12,196 nucleotides of DNA from positions 1 through 12,196 of the forward strand of contig JADZBR010000374.1 of assembly GCA_020852035.1 (NCBI GenBank), in the 5' to 3' direction. Both the position numbers and the translations under genes were made by a program. This stretch comes from Caulobacteraceae bacterium (GTDB taxonomy: Bacteria > Pseudomonadota > Alphaproteobacteria > Caulobacterales > Caulobacteraceae). Position 1 is the stretch's first letter. The number at the start of each line of letters is the position of its first letter. The notes below the pieces were generated by a model. It saw only the letters and a list, made by a program, of their open reading frames with translations. It did no database searches and was not told the origin of the DNA. Below are positions 1 to 5,888 of the stretch, one piece after another.

Positions 1-876
1 GACGATGCCGGCGGCCATGAACCCGATGGCCGCCAGTTGCACGCCGAGGAAGGTCTCGCGGCTGTAGCCGAGATTGGTGACGCAATAGCCGAGGGCGAAG
101 GCGGTCGAGAGGTAGAAGACGGCGAAACAGGCCACCACCGCGAAGGTGCCCGCCAGGGTGGTCAGCGGATGCAGCCGCAGCAGCTCGCCCAACGGCGCCC
201 TGGCCGGCGGCGCTTCCTTCATCGCGGCGGTGAAGGCCGGGGTCTCGCTGATCTTCAGCCGCACCCACAGGCCGCCGCCGACCAGCACCACGCTGAGCAG
301 GAATGGGATGCGCCAGCCCCACTCCTCGAACTGGGCCGGCGTCAGGAACACGCCGATGAGCAGGAAGAGGCCGTTGGCGGCGATGAAGCCCACCGGCGCG
401 CCCAGCTGCGGGAACATGCCGAAGCGCGCCCGCCAGCCCGGCGGGGCGTTCTCCACCGCCAAGAGGGCCGCCCCGCCCCACTCGCCGCCGAGCCCGAATC
501 CCTGCCCGAACCGCAGCACGCACAGCAGCAGCGGCGCGATCCATCCAGCCATGTGGTAGGTCGGCAGGAAGGCGATGGCGACCGTCGAGCCGCCCATCAG
601 CATCAGCGAGGCGACCAGGGTCGACTTGCGTCCCAGCCGGTCGCCGAAGTGGCCGAAGAAGGCCGCCCCCACCGGCCGGGCGAAGAAGGCGATGGCGAAG
701 GTCGCATAGGCGTTCATCAGCTGCGCCGAGGGCGAACTCGACGGGAAGAACAGCTTGCCGAACACCAGCGAGGCGGCGGTGGCGTAGATGTAGAAGTCGT
801 AGAACTCGACCGCCGTGCCCACCAGGCTGGCGGCCAGGATCCGGCGATGCGACGCGCCTTGCGGATTTTGCGCCAT
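1..876 (-). CDS. MFS transporter, metabolite:H+ symporter (MHS) family, 3' end cut by window edge
   Basis: Inner-membrane secondary transporter, probably importing a carboxylate or similar small metabolite with protons. The frame is open from ATG at 876 to the window edge, giving 292 residues of an expected 420-450. The start is supported by a GGGGGA Shine-Dalgarno 4 nt upstream. The protein begins MAQNPQGASHRRILAASLVG; the segment TAVEFYDFYIYATAA is the usual first helix of the ShiA/KgtP/ProP-like MHS group. The MFS loop motif GHFGDRLGRK lies near residues 75-84, and GFGLGGEWGGA near 126-136 is another family hallmark. SETPAF near residue 215 matches the conserved central-loop ETP motif. The gene starts 29 bp after the acyl-CoA synthetase stop, so co-transcription is likely. 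Substrate cannot be read from the sequence; uptake of the acid activated by the upstream synthetase is inference. The family call is firm. Confidence 0.9.
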   Translation of the reverse strand, partial: MAQNPQGASHRRILAASLVGTAVEFYDFYIYATAASLVFGKLFFPSSSPSAQLMNAYATFAIAFFARPVGAAFFGHFGDRLGRKSTLVASLMLMGGSTVAIAFLPTYHMAGWIAPLLLCVLRFGQGFGLGGEWGGAALLAVENAPPGWRARFGMFPQLGAPVGFIAANGLFLLIGVFLTPAQFEEWGWRIPFLLSVVLVGGGLWVRLKISETPAFTAAMKEAPPARAPLGELLRLHPLTTLAGTFAVVACFAVFYLSTAFALGYCVTNLGYSRETFLGVQLAAIGFMAAGIV

Positions 877-905
877 CGTGTCCCCCAAACTCGCGGCCGG
901 CCCGG

Positions 906-2510
906 TCAGGCCAGCTGCGCCTCGGCGCTGGCGCGCGCGGCCGGATAGTCGGCCTTGCCGTTGGCCGCCCGGATATCGCGGTCGGCGACGACGATGCGCT
1001 TGGGGGTCTTGTAGCCGGCCAGGGCGGCGCGGACATGGGTCCGGAGCGCCGCCTCGTCGAGGTCGGCGCCGGCGCTCAGCGTGACCACGCCGGTCACCGC
1101 CTGGCCCCACTTCTCGTCGGGCAGGCCGACCACCAGGGCGTCTTCGACGGAGGGGTGGGTCTTCAACGCCTCCTCGACCTCCTCGGGGAAGACCTTCTCG
1201 CCGGCGGTGTTGATGCAGGCGTTGCCGCGGCCGAGCAGGGTCAGGGTGCCGTCCGGCTCGACGATGCACCAGTCGCCGGGGATCGAGTAGCGCACCCCGC
1301 CGATGGTGCGGAAGGTGCGGGCGGTCTTCTCCTCGTCCTTGTAGTAGCCGACCGGGTTCGGCGGCCCGATGGCGATGATGCCGGGCACGCCGGAGCCGGG
1401 CTCGACCGGATTGTCGTCCTCGTCGAACACGCGGCAGCGCTCGCCGATGGCGAATTTGGCGGTCTGCACCTCCATGCCCTTGGCCATCATCGACTGGCCC
1501 ATGCCCAGCGCCTCGGAGGAGGAGAAGGCGTCCGAGAGGATGGCGGCCGGCATATGCTCCAAAAGCCCCTGCTTGACCTCCTGCGACCACATCACGCCCG
1601 AGGAGACGATCATCGCCACCGACGAGACGTCCCACCGCCCCGGATTGTCGTTCAGCGCATTGAGGATCGGCTTGCCGAAGCTGTCGCCGACGATCACCAG
1701 CATCTGCGGCTTATGCCGGTCGACGTTGTCGAGCAACTCCTCGGCGTCGAAGGCCGCGCCCTCCAGGGTGATCACCGTCCCGCCGGTCATCATCACCCCC
1801 ATGCCGGTCAGCAGGCCCGTGCCGTGCATCAGCGGCGGCGCCGGCAGCACGCGGCCCTGCGGCCCGATGTTGCGCGCATGCTCGGCCAGCGCCTCCAGGG
1901 TCTCCGGCACCGGCCCCATGCGGCGGGCGGCCGCCAAGGTGATCTCGCGCAGGTCGTTGTGCGCCCACATCACGCCCTTGGGCATGCCGGTGGTGCCGCC
2001 GGTGTAGATGAAGAACTGGTCGTCGCCGGAGCGCTGGATGTCGAGCGGCCCGCCATTGCCCTCGGCGGCGAGATCCTCGAAGCGTTCGGCGAAATCGGCG
2101 ACCTTGCCGTCGGAGCTCACCTCGACCCAGGTCTTCACGCCCGGCAGGCGCGGGCGGATCTGGGCGACCGCGTCGCGGAACTCCGAGGCGTAGACCACCG
2201 TCTGGGCGTCGGAGTTGTCGAAGATGTACCAGACCTCCTCGGGGGTGTAGCGGTAGTTGACGTTGACGTGGGTCAGCCGCGCCTTCCAGCCGGCGGCGAC
2301 CGCCATCAGGTATTCCGGCCGAGTGCGCATGTAGATGGCGATCTTGTCGCCGGGGACCGCGCCGCGGGCGATCAGGGCGCGGGCCATGTTGTTGGTCGCC
2401 TGGCGGGCCTCGCCGAGGCTGATCGTCCGATCACCGTGGATGAACGCCGGTGAATCCTGCGGCAGGACGCCCTCGACGGCATCCAGAATGTCCCCGAAGT
2501 TCCAGCCCAC
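906..2510 (-). CDS. Acyl-CoA synthetase (AMP-forming), FadD19/FadD17-like
   Basis: ATP-dependent ligase expected to activate a carboxylic acid to its acyl-CoA through an acyl-AMP intermediate. It has 534 aa, the usual length. The chosen start is GTG at 2510, preceded by a GGGGGAGG ribosome site with 5 nt spacing. A longer frame reaches 2747, but its extra residues overlap the SDR gene and look non-coding. The ATP/AMP signature YTGGTTGMPKGV is at residues 169-180; the A5-type motif FSSSEALGMG lies mid-protein. The hinge motif GRGNACINTAGEKVFPEEVE is near 427-446, where the common hinge Asp is absent, as I recall is normal for this subgroup. The adenylation lysine is in NGKADY, about K519. Mycobacterial relatives such as FadD19 act on sterol side chains, but the substrate here is unknown. 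It lies 118 bp after the SDR and 29 bp before the transporter, suggesting one catabolic unit. Confidence 0.92.
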   Translation of the reverse strand: MGWNFGDILDAVEGVLPQDSPAFIHGDRTISLGEARQATNNMARALIARGAVPGDKIAIYMRTRPEYLMAVAAGWKARLTHVNVNYRYTPEEVWYIFDNSDAQTVVYASEFRDAVAQIRPRLPGVKTWVEVSSDGKVADFAERFEDLAAEGNGGPLDIQRSGDDQFFIYTGGTTGMPKGVMWAHNDLREITLAAARRMGPVPETLEALAEHARNIGPQGRVLPAPPLMHGTGLLTGMGVMMTGGTVITLEGAAFDAEELLDNVDRHKPQMLVIVGDSFGKPILNALNDNPGRWDVSSVAMIVSSGVMWSQEVKQGLLEHMPAAILSDAFSSSEALGMGQSMMAKGMEVQTAKFAIGERCRVFDEDDNPVEPGSGVPGIIAIGPPNPVGYYKDEEKTARTFRTIGGVRYSIPGDWCIVEPDGTLTLLGRGNACINTAGEKVFPEEVEEALKTHPSVEDALVVGLPDEKWGQAVTGVVTLSAGADLDEAALRTHVRAALAGYKTPKRIVVADRDIRAANGKADYPAARASAEAQLA

Positions 2511-2560
2511 GTTCACCTCCCCCGCTTTTTCTTCGCGCTTGTGGGATTCACATGGCGGAC

Positions 2561-2575
2561 CGGAACACCGTTCTG
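2561..2575. promoter_or_regulatory. Small dyad between SDR and acyl-CoA synthetase, possible operator
   Basis: The 15-bp sequence CGGAACACCGTTCTG has arms C(R)GAAC and GTTC(Y)G around three bases. It lies about 50 bp upstream of the acyl-CoA synthetase GTG start, in the 118-bp gap after the SDR stop. It could bind a dimeric regulator or be chance. No convincing -35/-10 pair was seen beside it. Confidence 0.2.
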
Positions 2576-2628
2576 CAAGGGGATACTTGCCCGACGAAAG
2601 CGCGCGGCGCGGCGGATGCCGTCGGCGA

Positions 2629-3414
2629 TCAGCGATAGCGCGGCGCCAGTTCGGGAGACTGTTCACCGAACGCGGCGAGATTCGCGGCGAAGACGTCGTC
2701 GAGAAGCTGTCGCCGCGGGACGCCAGGGGCGCAGACGACTTCCTCAAGCCGCAACCCCTTGAGGCTCGCGGCGACCACCTCGTGCGCCGACATGCGCGGG
2801 AACGCGCTCAGGTCCATGCCCTGACGCTCGTGGAATTCGGTGGCGACGATGCCGGGGCAGAGCGCCTGCACGCGCAGCCCTCGCGCCCCGAACTCCTCGT
2901 GCAGGGCCTGCGAAAAGGCGACGAGATCGGCCAGGGTGGAGACATCGGCCGCGCGGCCCGGCGCCGGGCCGAGGGGGGCCGCGCCTCCAAACGCCAGCAT
3001 TCCCGCGACATTGACGATCGCGCCGCCGCCTCTGGCGACCATCCCCGGCGCGGCGGCGTGCGCCAAGCTGGTCGGCGCCACGACCTTGACCTGAAGGACC
3101 TCGGTCAGCTTCTCCGGCGGAAGGTCGAGGAACGACATGTAGTGCGAGACACCGGCGTTGTTCACGAGAAGATCGAGCGGTTCGCCGGCGCAGGCCGCGA
3201 CGATCGCCGCCAGCCCGCCCTGGGCGCCCAGATCCCCGACCAGGGGCCGGACGGCGACCTCCGGCAGGCGTTCGACGAGGTCCTGGAGCCGCTCGCGGCG
3301 CCGGCCCGCGACGATCAGGTCGCAACCTTCGCGACCCAGTTGCAGCGCGAATTCCCGGCCGATACCGGACGATGCGCCCGTGATCAGAGCCAGACCTGGC
3401 CTATCCGTACTCAT
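2629..3414 (-). CDS. Short-chain dehydrogenase/reductase family protein lacking the canonical catalytic residues
   Basis: Rossmann-fold SDR protein, 261 aa, normal length for the classical family. The cofactor motif TGASSGIG is at 12-19, NNAG at 85-88, and the post-catalytic CPGIVATEF at 186-194. The catalytic positions are changed. The usual N is K110 and the usual Ser is G138 (NVAG rather than NVSS). The YxxxK motif reads DVSTL, so Tyr is D157 and Lys is L161; the alignment is fixed by the following LVAFSQAL helix. It may therefore bind NAD(P) without classical SDR chemistry, or use another mechanism. The start ATG at 3414 directly precedes the Rossmann strand. An in-frame extension to 3483 is less likely because it reads through the leader. 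GGAG lies 13 nt upstream, rather far, and a 13-codon leader ORF overlaps the start as ATGA. The gene is divergent from the LysR gene, which probably regulates it. Fold certain, activity uncertain. Confidence 0.88.
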   Translation of the reverse strand: MSTDRPGLALITGASSGIGREFALQLGREGCDLIVAGRRRERLQDLVERLPEVAVRPLVGDLGAQGGLAAIVAACAGEPLDLLVNNAGVSHYMSFLDLPPEKLTEVLQVKVVAPTSLAHAAAPGMVARGGGAIVNVAGMLAFGGAAPLGPAPGRAADVSTLADLVAFSQALHEEFGARGLRVQALCPGIVATEFHERQGMDLSAFPRMSAHEVVAASLKGLRLEEVVCAPGVPRRQLLDDVFAANLAAFGEQSPELAPRYR

Positions 3415-3452
3415 AGATTCGAGTATTCTCCAAATAATATCAATGCCTTCAT
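3411..3452 (-). CDS. Possible 13-aa leader peptide coupled to the SDR gene
   Basis: The small ORF MKALILFGEYSNL starts with ATG at 3452, seven nt after an AGGA ribosome site. It ends in a TGA that overlaps the SDR start as ATGA. This is the arrangement seen in translational coupling, and the SDR's own ribosome site is poorly spaced. No run of one amino acid that would suggest attenuation is present. It could be chance. Confidence 0.3.
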   Translation of the reverse strand: MKALILFGEYSNL

Positions 3453-3511
3453 GGCAAAATCCTGTCCTTGACGCGGCCGTCACAAACAGGTTCGATCAAG
3501 GCCGCGCGAGA

Positions 3512-3517
3512 GATCTA
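3512..3517 (-). promoter_or_regulatory. Candidate -10 element of the SDR promoter
   Basis: TAGATC on the minus strand matches the TANAWC half of the Caulobacter sigma-73 -10 consensus (GCTANAWC). It starts 21 nt after the 31-bp repeat and would give a start site near 3505, placing the repeat at about -34 to -64, a usual position for LysR activators. No good -35 hexamer is present, which is common for activator-dependent promoters. Confidence 0.35.
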
Positions 3518-3538
3518 TGCCAGGGCGGGAGCGCGCAG

Positions 3539-3569
3539 CTAGCCGTTCATTCGCTTACGGACCGTACGG
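3539..3569 (-). promoter_or_regulatory. Candidate LysR operator, left copy (SDR side)
   Basis: This is one arm of a 31-bp imperfect inverted repeat flanking the LysR gene and matches the right copy (4576-4606) at 26 of 31 positions. Shared blocks, written on the plus strand here, are CTAGCCGT, TTCGCTTACGGAC and a terminal CGG. Each copy contains a CCGT-N10-ACGG dyad. Read toward the SDR, it has the same orientation that the right copy has toward the hydrolase. The likely ligand is the adjacent LysR protein. That is inference from position and duplication. Confidence 0.5.
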
Positions 3570-3650
3570 AGAGCCGCACACCAGGCTTGACGGCTTGTCC
3601 CACGCCGCCGGAAGGTCCGGCTCGACCTGGCCACCGACGCGAGCGCGCCC

Positions 3651-4562
3651 TTGCCACCGCCCAGCCTCGACGACATCCGGATGTTCGCCGCCGTGGTGGA
3701 GGCCGGCGGCTTTCGCCCCGCGGCCCAGCGGCTGGGTCTGCCGGCGTCGACGGTGAGCGACGTGGTTCGCCGCCTGGAAGACCGGTTGGGCCTGCGCCTC
3801 CTGAACCGCAGCACGCGCGGCGTCATGCCCACGGACGCCGGGCGTCGGCTGCTCGGCGGCGTCGGGCCGGCGTTCGATCTCATCAACGAGGCCGTCGGGG
3901 CGCTGCACGACGACGAGGCGTCGCCCCGGGGCCCCCTGCGGCTCTCGGTCGCGGGCATAGCCGCCCGCTACGTCCTTCCGAGGATCCTGCCCGACTTCAT
4001 CTCGCGTCATCCGGACGTCCGGGTCGAGGTGGTCGTGGACGACAACGTCGTCGATATCATCGAGGGCGGCTTCGACGCGGCGATCCGGTATCAGGAGCGG
4101 GTGGCCGGCGACATGATCGCCGTTCCCATCGGCCCGCCCGTGCAGCGGCTGGTCGCGGCCGCGGCGCCGGCCTATCTGGAGCGCCACGGCGAGCCGCGAC
4201 ACCCCAACGCCCTGACAGAGCATCGCCTGATCGGCCACCGGCTGCCGAGCGGGGTCATGGTGGTGTGGGAGTTCGAGCAGGGCCGGCGAACGCTCCGCGT
4301 AACGCCCTCCGGCCCGCTGATCACGCCTTCGATCGAGCTCCGCGTCGCCGCCGCGGTGGCCGGCTGCGGCTTGATCTACACCTTCGCCGACGTGCTGCGC
4401 CCCCAGCTCGAGGCCGGCGCCCTTGTTCCGGTGCTCGAGCCCTGGTGGCAGTCCTTTTCGGGGCCGGTCCTCTGCTACCACGGCGCCCGCCACACGCCGG
4501 CGCCGCTCAGGGCCTTCGTCGCCCACGTCGGCGCCCAGGATCAGGCGCTCTGGGCCACCTGA
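3651..4562 (+). CDS. LysR-family transcriptional regulator
   Basis: DNA-binding regulator of 303 aa, standard LysR length. The N-terminal winged helix-turn-helix spans about residues 5-64: SLDDIRMFAAVVEAGGF, then the recognition region GLPASTVSDVVRRLEDRLG, then LLNRSTRGVMPTDAG. The substrate-binding domain covers about 92-295 and begins PLRLSVAGIAARYVLPRILP, typical of the CrgA/DhcR-like clade. The start is TTG at 3651. The next in-frame ATG (3681) would cut into the HTH, and no ATG or GTG occurs upstream in frame. No clear Shine-Dalgarno precedes it. The gene is divergent from the SDR (236-bp gap) and followed 50-77 bp later by an alpha/beta hydrolase. Identical-orientation operator-like repeats face both neighbours, so control of both is the natural hypothesis. 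The effector is unknown. Confidence 0.92.
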   Translation: MPPPSLDDIRMFAAVVEAGGFRPAAQRLGLPASTVSDVVRRLEDRLGLRLLNRSTRGVMPTDAGRRLLGGVGPAFDLINEAVGALHDDEASPRGPLRLSVAGIAARYVLPRILPDFISRHPDVRVEVVVDDNVVDIIEGGFDAAIRYQERVAGDMIAVPIGPPVQRLVAAAAPAYLERHGEPRHPNALTEHRLIGHRLPSGVMVVWEFEQGRRTLRVTPSGPLITPSIELRVAAAVAGCGLIYTFADVLRPQLEAGALVPVLEPWWQSFSGPVLCYHGARHTPAPLRAFVAHVGAQDQALWAT

Positions 4563-4575
4563 AGCGTACAAAAAG

Positions 4576-4606
4576 CCGCACAGTCCGTAAGCGAACAGAC
4601 GGCTAG
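4576..4606 (+). promoter_or_regulatory. Candidate LysR operator, right copy (hydrolase side)
   Basis: This is the second arm of the inverted repeat around the LysR gene, 13 bp after the LysR stop codon. It carries GTCCGTAAGCGAA and ACGGCTAG identically to the reverse complement of the left copy, with five mismatches over 31 bp. It ends 21 nt before a GCTATCC-type -10, exactly the distance seen at the left copy. This suggests a promoter-linked operator and not a transposon end. Confidence 0.5.
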
Positions 4607-4625
4607 TCGCGCATGACGGCGGGGC

Positions 4626-4633
4626 GCTATCCG
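4626..4633 (+). promoter_or_regulatory. Candidate -10 element of the hydrolase promoter
   Basis: GCTATCCG matches the first five positions of GCTANAWC, and the hexamer part (4628-4633) lies 21 nt after the operator-like repeat. A transcript would begin about 7 nt downstream, close to ATG 4640, predicting a leaderless or nearly leaderless mRNA. Such mRNAs are common in Caulobacter. The match is modest, and the call rests mainly on the spacing shared with the SDR side. Confidence 0.3.
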
Positions 4634-4639
4634 TCGATC

Positions 4640-5485
4640 ATGACAACCGCCCCTCCTGTCCGCGACGAACTTGTCGAGATTGACGGCCTGCGCTTCCACT
4701 ACCGCGACTGGCCGTCGCGCCGGGACGTCGACGCCCCTGCCCTGCTCCTGCTGCACGGCTTCACCGGCCACGCACGCTCCTGGGACCCGCTCGCGGAAGC
4801 GATGACCGATCGCTATCGCGTGCTCGCGCTCGACCTGCGGGGGCACGGCGAAACGGACTGGGCCCCGGCGGACCGATACGGCGCCGACGACAGGGTCGGG
4901 GATGTCCAGGCGTTCGTACAGGCCCTTGGCCTGGAGCGCGTCGCCCTGCTGGGCCTGTCCTTCGGCGGGCTGGTCGCGACCATCTACGCCGGCCTTCGCC
5001 CATCGGTGCTGACCGCCTGCGTGGTGGTCGATATCGGTCCGGAGATGGCGCCGGCCGGCGCCGCTCGCATCCGCTCGAACGTGACGGCCGGCGACGTCTT
5101 TGAAACCCGGGACGCGGCCTTCGCGGTCGCCCGGGCCGAGAACGGCGTCCCCCCGGCGGCCCTTCATCGCGAGCGTTGCTATCAGGGCCTGATGAGGACA
5201 GACGACGGCCGCTGGACCTATCGCTACGACCGCGCGCTGCGTCGCCCAGGTACGCTTCGCGTGCCGGAATCCGCCGGGGTCTGGCGATCTTGCGAAAACA
5301 TCGTCGCGCCGACGCTCGTCGTGCGCGGCGCGCGCTCGGACATCCTGTCCCCGGAGATCGCCGAGCGAATGGTGGCGACGATCCCGCGGGCGTCCCTCGT
5401 GACCATCGCCGACGCGGGTCACGGCGTGCCCTATGACGCGCCCGAGTCCTTCGCCGCCGCGATCCGCGGCTTCCTGAAAGGCTAG
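4640..5485 (+). CDS. Alpha/beta-fold hydrolase
   Basis: Probable serine hydrolase (esterase, lactonase or C-C bond hydrolase) of 281 aa. The oxyanion-region motif LLLHGFTGHARSW is at 36-48, the DLRGHGETDW strand at 65-74, and the nucleophile elbow GLSFGG at 105-110 with Ser107. The acid is probably D234 (RSDILSPE) and the base H261 (DAGHGVPYDAP). All three triad residues are present, and no signal peptide is seen, so it is cytoplasmic. Two starts are possible. ATG 4613 adds nine residues, but it lies only 6 nt after the operator-like repeat and before the proposed -10. ATG 4640 fits a leaderless transcript and is preferred. Neither has a good ribosome site. Its place beside the LysR regulator and opposite the SDR/ligase/transporter set suggests ester or ring-fission hydrolysis in the same pathway, but the substrate is unknown. 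Confidence 0.88.
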   Translation: MTTAPPVRDELVEIDGLRFHYRDWPSRRDVDAPALLLLHGFTGHARSWDPLAEAMTDRYRVLALDLRGHGETDWAPADRYGADDRVGDVQAFVQALGLERVALLGLSFGGLVATIYAGLRPSVLTACVVVDIGPEMAPAGAARIRSNVTAGDVFETRDAAFAVARAENGVPPAALHRERCYQGLMRTDDGRWTYRYDRALRRPGTLRVPESAGVWRSCENIVAPTLVVRGARSDILSPEIAERMVATIPRASLVTIADAGHGVPYDAPESFAAAIRGFLKG

Positions 5486-5614
5486 GCGAAAGCACGCCCG
5501 AGGGGTGGAAAGACGACTACGACGAACCCTTCGAGGCGAGTTGGTATTCCATGACCTCGGCGGCGGTCGCCGCTTACCTGGGCTCGTCCCGATGGACGTC
5601 CGCCTCCTTCGCGA

Positions 5615-5691
5615 TGGTACCGCCCTCCCGGATCGAACGGGAGACCTCCAGAGCCACAATCTGGCGCTCTAACCAACTGAGCTAGGGCGGC
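5615..5691 (-). tRNA. tRNA-His (anticodon GUG)
   Basis: This is a 77-nt cloverleaf on the minus strand. The acceptor GCCGCCC pairs with GGGCGGT (G1:U72). The D stem is GCTC/GAGC, and the anticodon stem CCAGA/TCTGG encloses loop TTGTGGC with anticodon GTG. The T arm is TCCCG-TTCGATC-CGGGA. CCA is encoded. The base before G1 is C and the discriminator is A73, so the otherwise near-universal G-1:C73 pair of histidine tRNA is absent. This is known in Alphaproteobacteria. Confidence 0.95.
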
Positions 5692-5712
5692 GCGCATCGC
5701 GAAGGAGGAAGC

Positions 5713-5740
5713 TTCTAGTCGCCGACCCGGCGGCGATCAA
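5713..5740 (-). promoter_or_regulatory. Candidate tRNA-His promoter
   Basis: On the minus strand a -35-like TTGATC (5735-5740) is followed after 16 nt by CTAGAA (5713-5718), part of the CTANAW core of the Caulobacter -10. The tRNA begins 21 nt downstream of the -10, which fits a short precursor leader. Confidence 0.4.
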
Positions 5741-5831
5741 GCCGATGCGGCGGCCTGGACACGCCGGGCGCGCCGGCGACAGCCTGGCGGCGGCGGTCGG
5801 CGAGCTGCACCGGGCCTGAGACCTCCCGACG

Positions 5832-5867
5832 AAAAACGCCCCGGAGATCGCTCTCCGGGGCGTCCTT
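5832..5867 (-). terminator. Rho-independent terminator of the exbB-exbD-tonB operon
   Basis: A 12-bp perfect stem (ACGCCCCGGAGA with its complement) encloses a 4-nt loop. On the minus strand it is followed by a run of five T, placed 25 nt after the tonB stop codon. The plus-strand side has only a weak CCTTGT tract, so it mainly stops the tonB transcript and insulates the tRNA-His gene. Confidence 0.85.
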
Positions 5868-5888
5868 GTCGTCGTCGGTCCCGACCGA

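Noticed and set aside
37..2453. Long plus-strand open frames opposite the transporter and acyl-CoA synthetase genes
   Set aside because: They are antisense shadows of GC-rich genes, with Arg/Gly/His-rich composition and no domains; the minus strand holds full family matches.
2511..2747. N-terminal extension of the acyl-CoA synthetase up to 2747
   Set aside because: It overlaps the SDR 3' end, has no family similarity, and a GTG with an excellent ribosome site lies exactly where the family N-terminus is expected.
3415..3483. N-terminal extension of the SDR (start at 3483)
   Set aside because: The extra 23 residues are not SDR-like, and the ATG at 3414 lies at the normal distance from the first strand.
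3539..4606. LysR gene with flanking inverted repeats as an insertion sequence or invertible DNA segment
   Set aside because: There is no transposase or recombinase gene inside or nearby, no target-site duplication was seen, and five mismatches in 31 bp are too many for a site-specific inversion pair. The shared spacing to -10 elements fits operators better.
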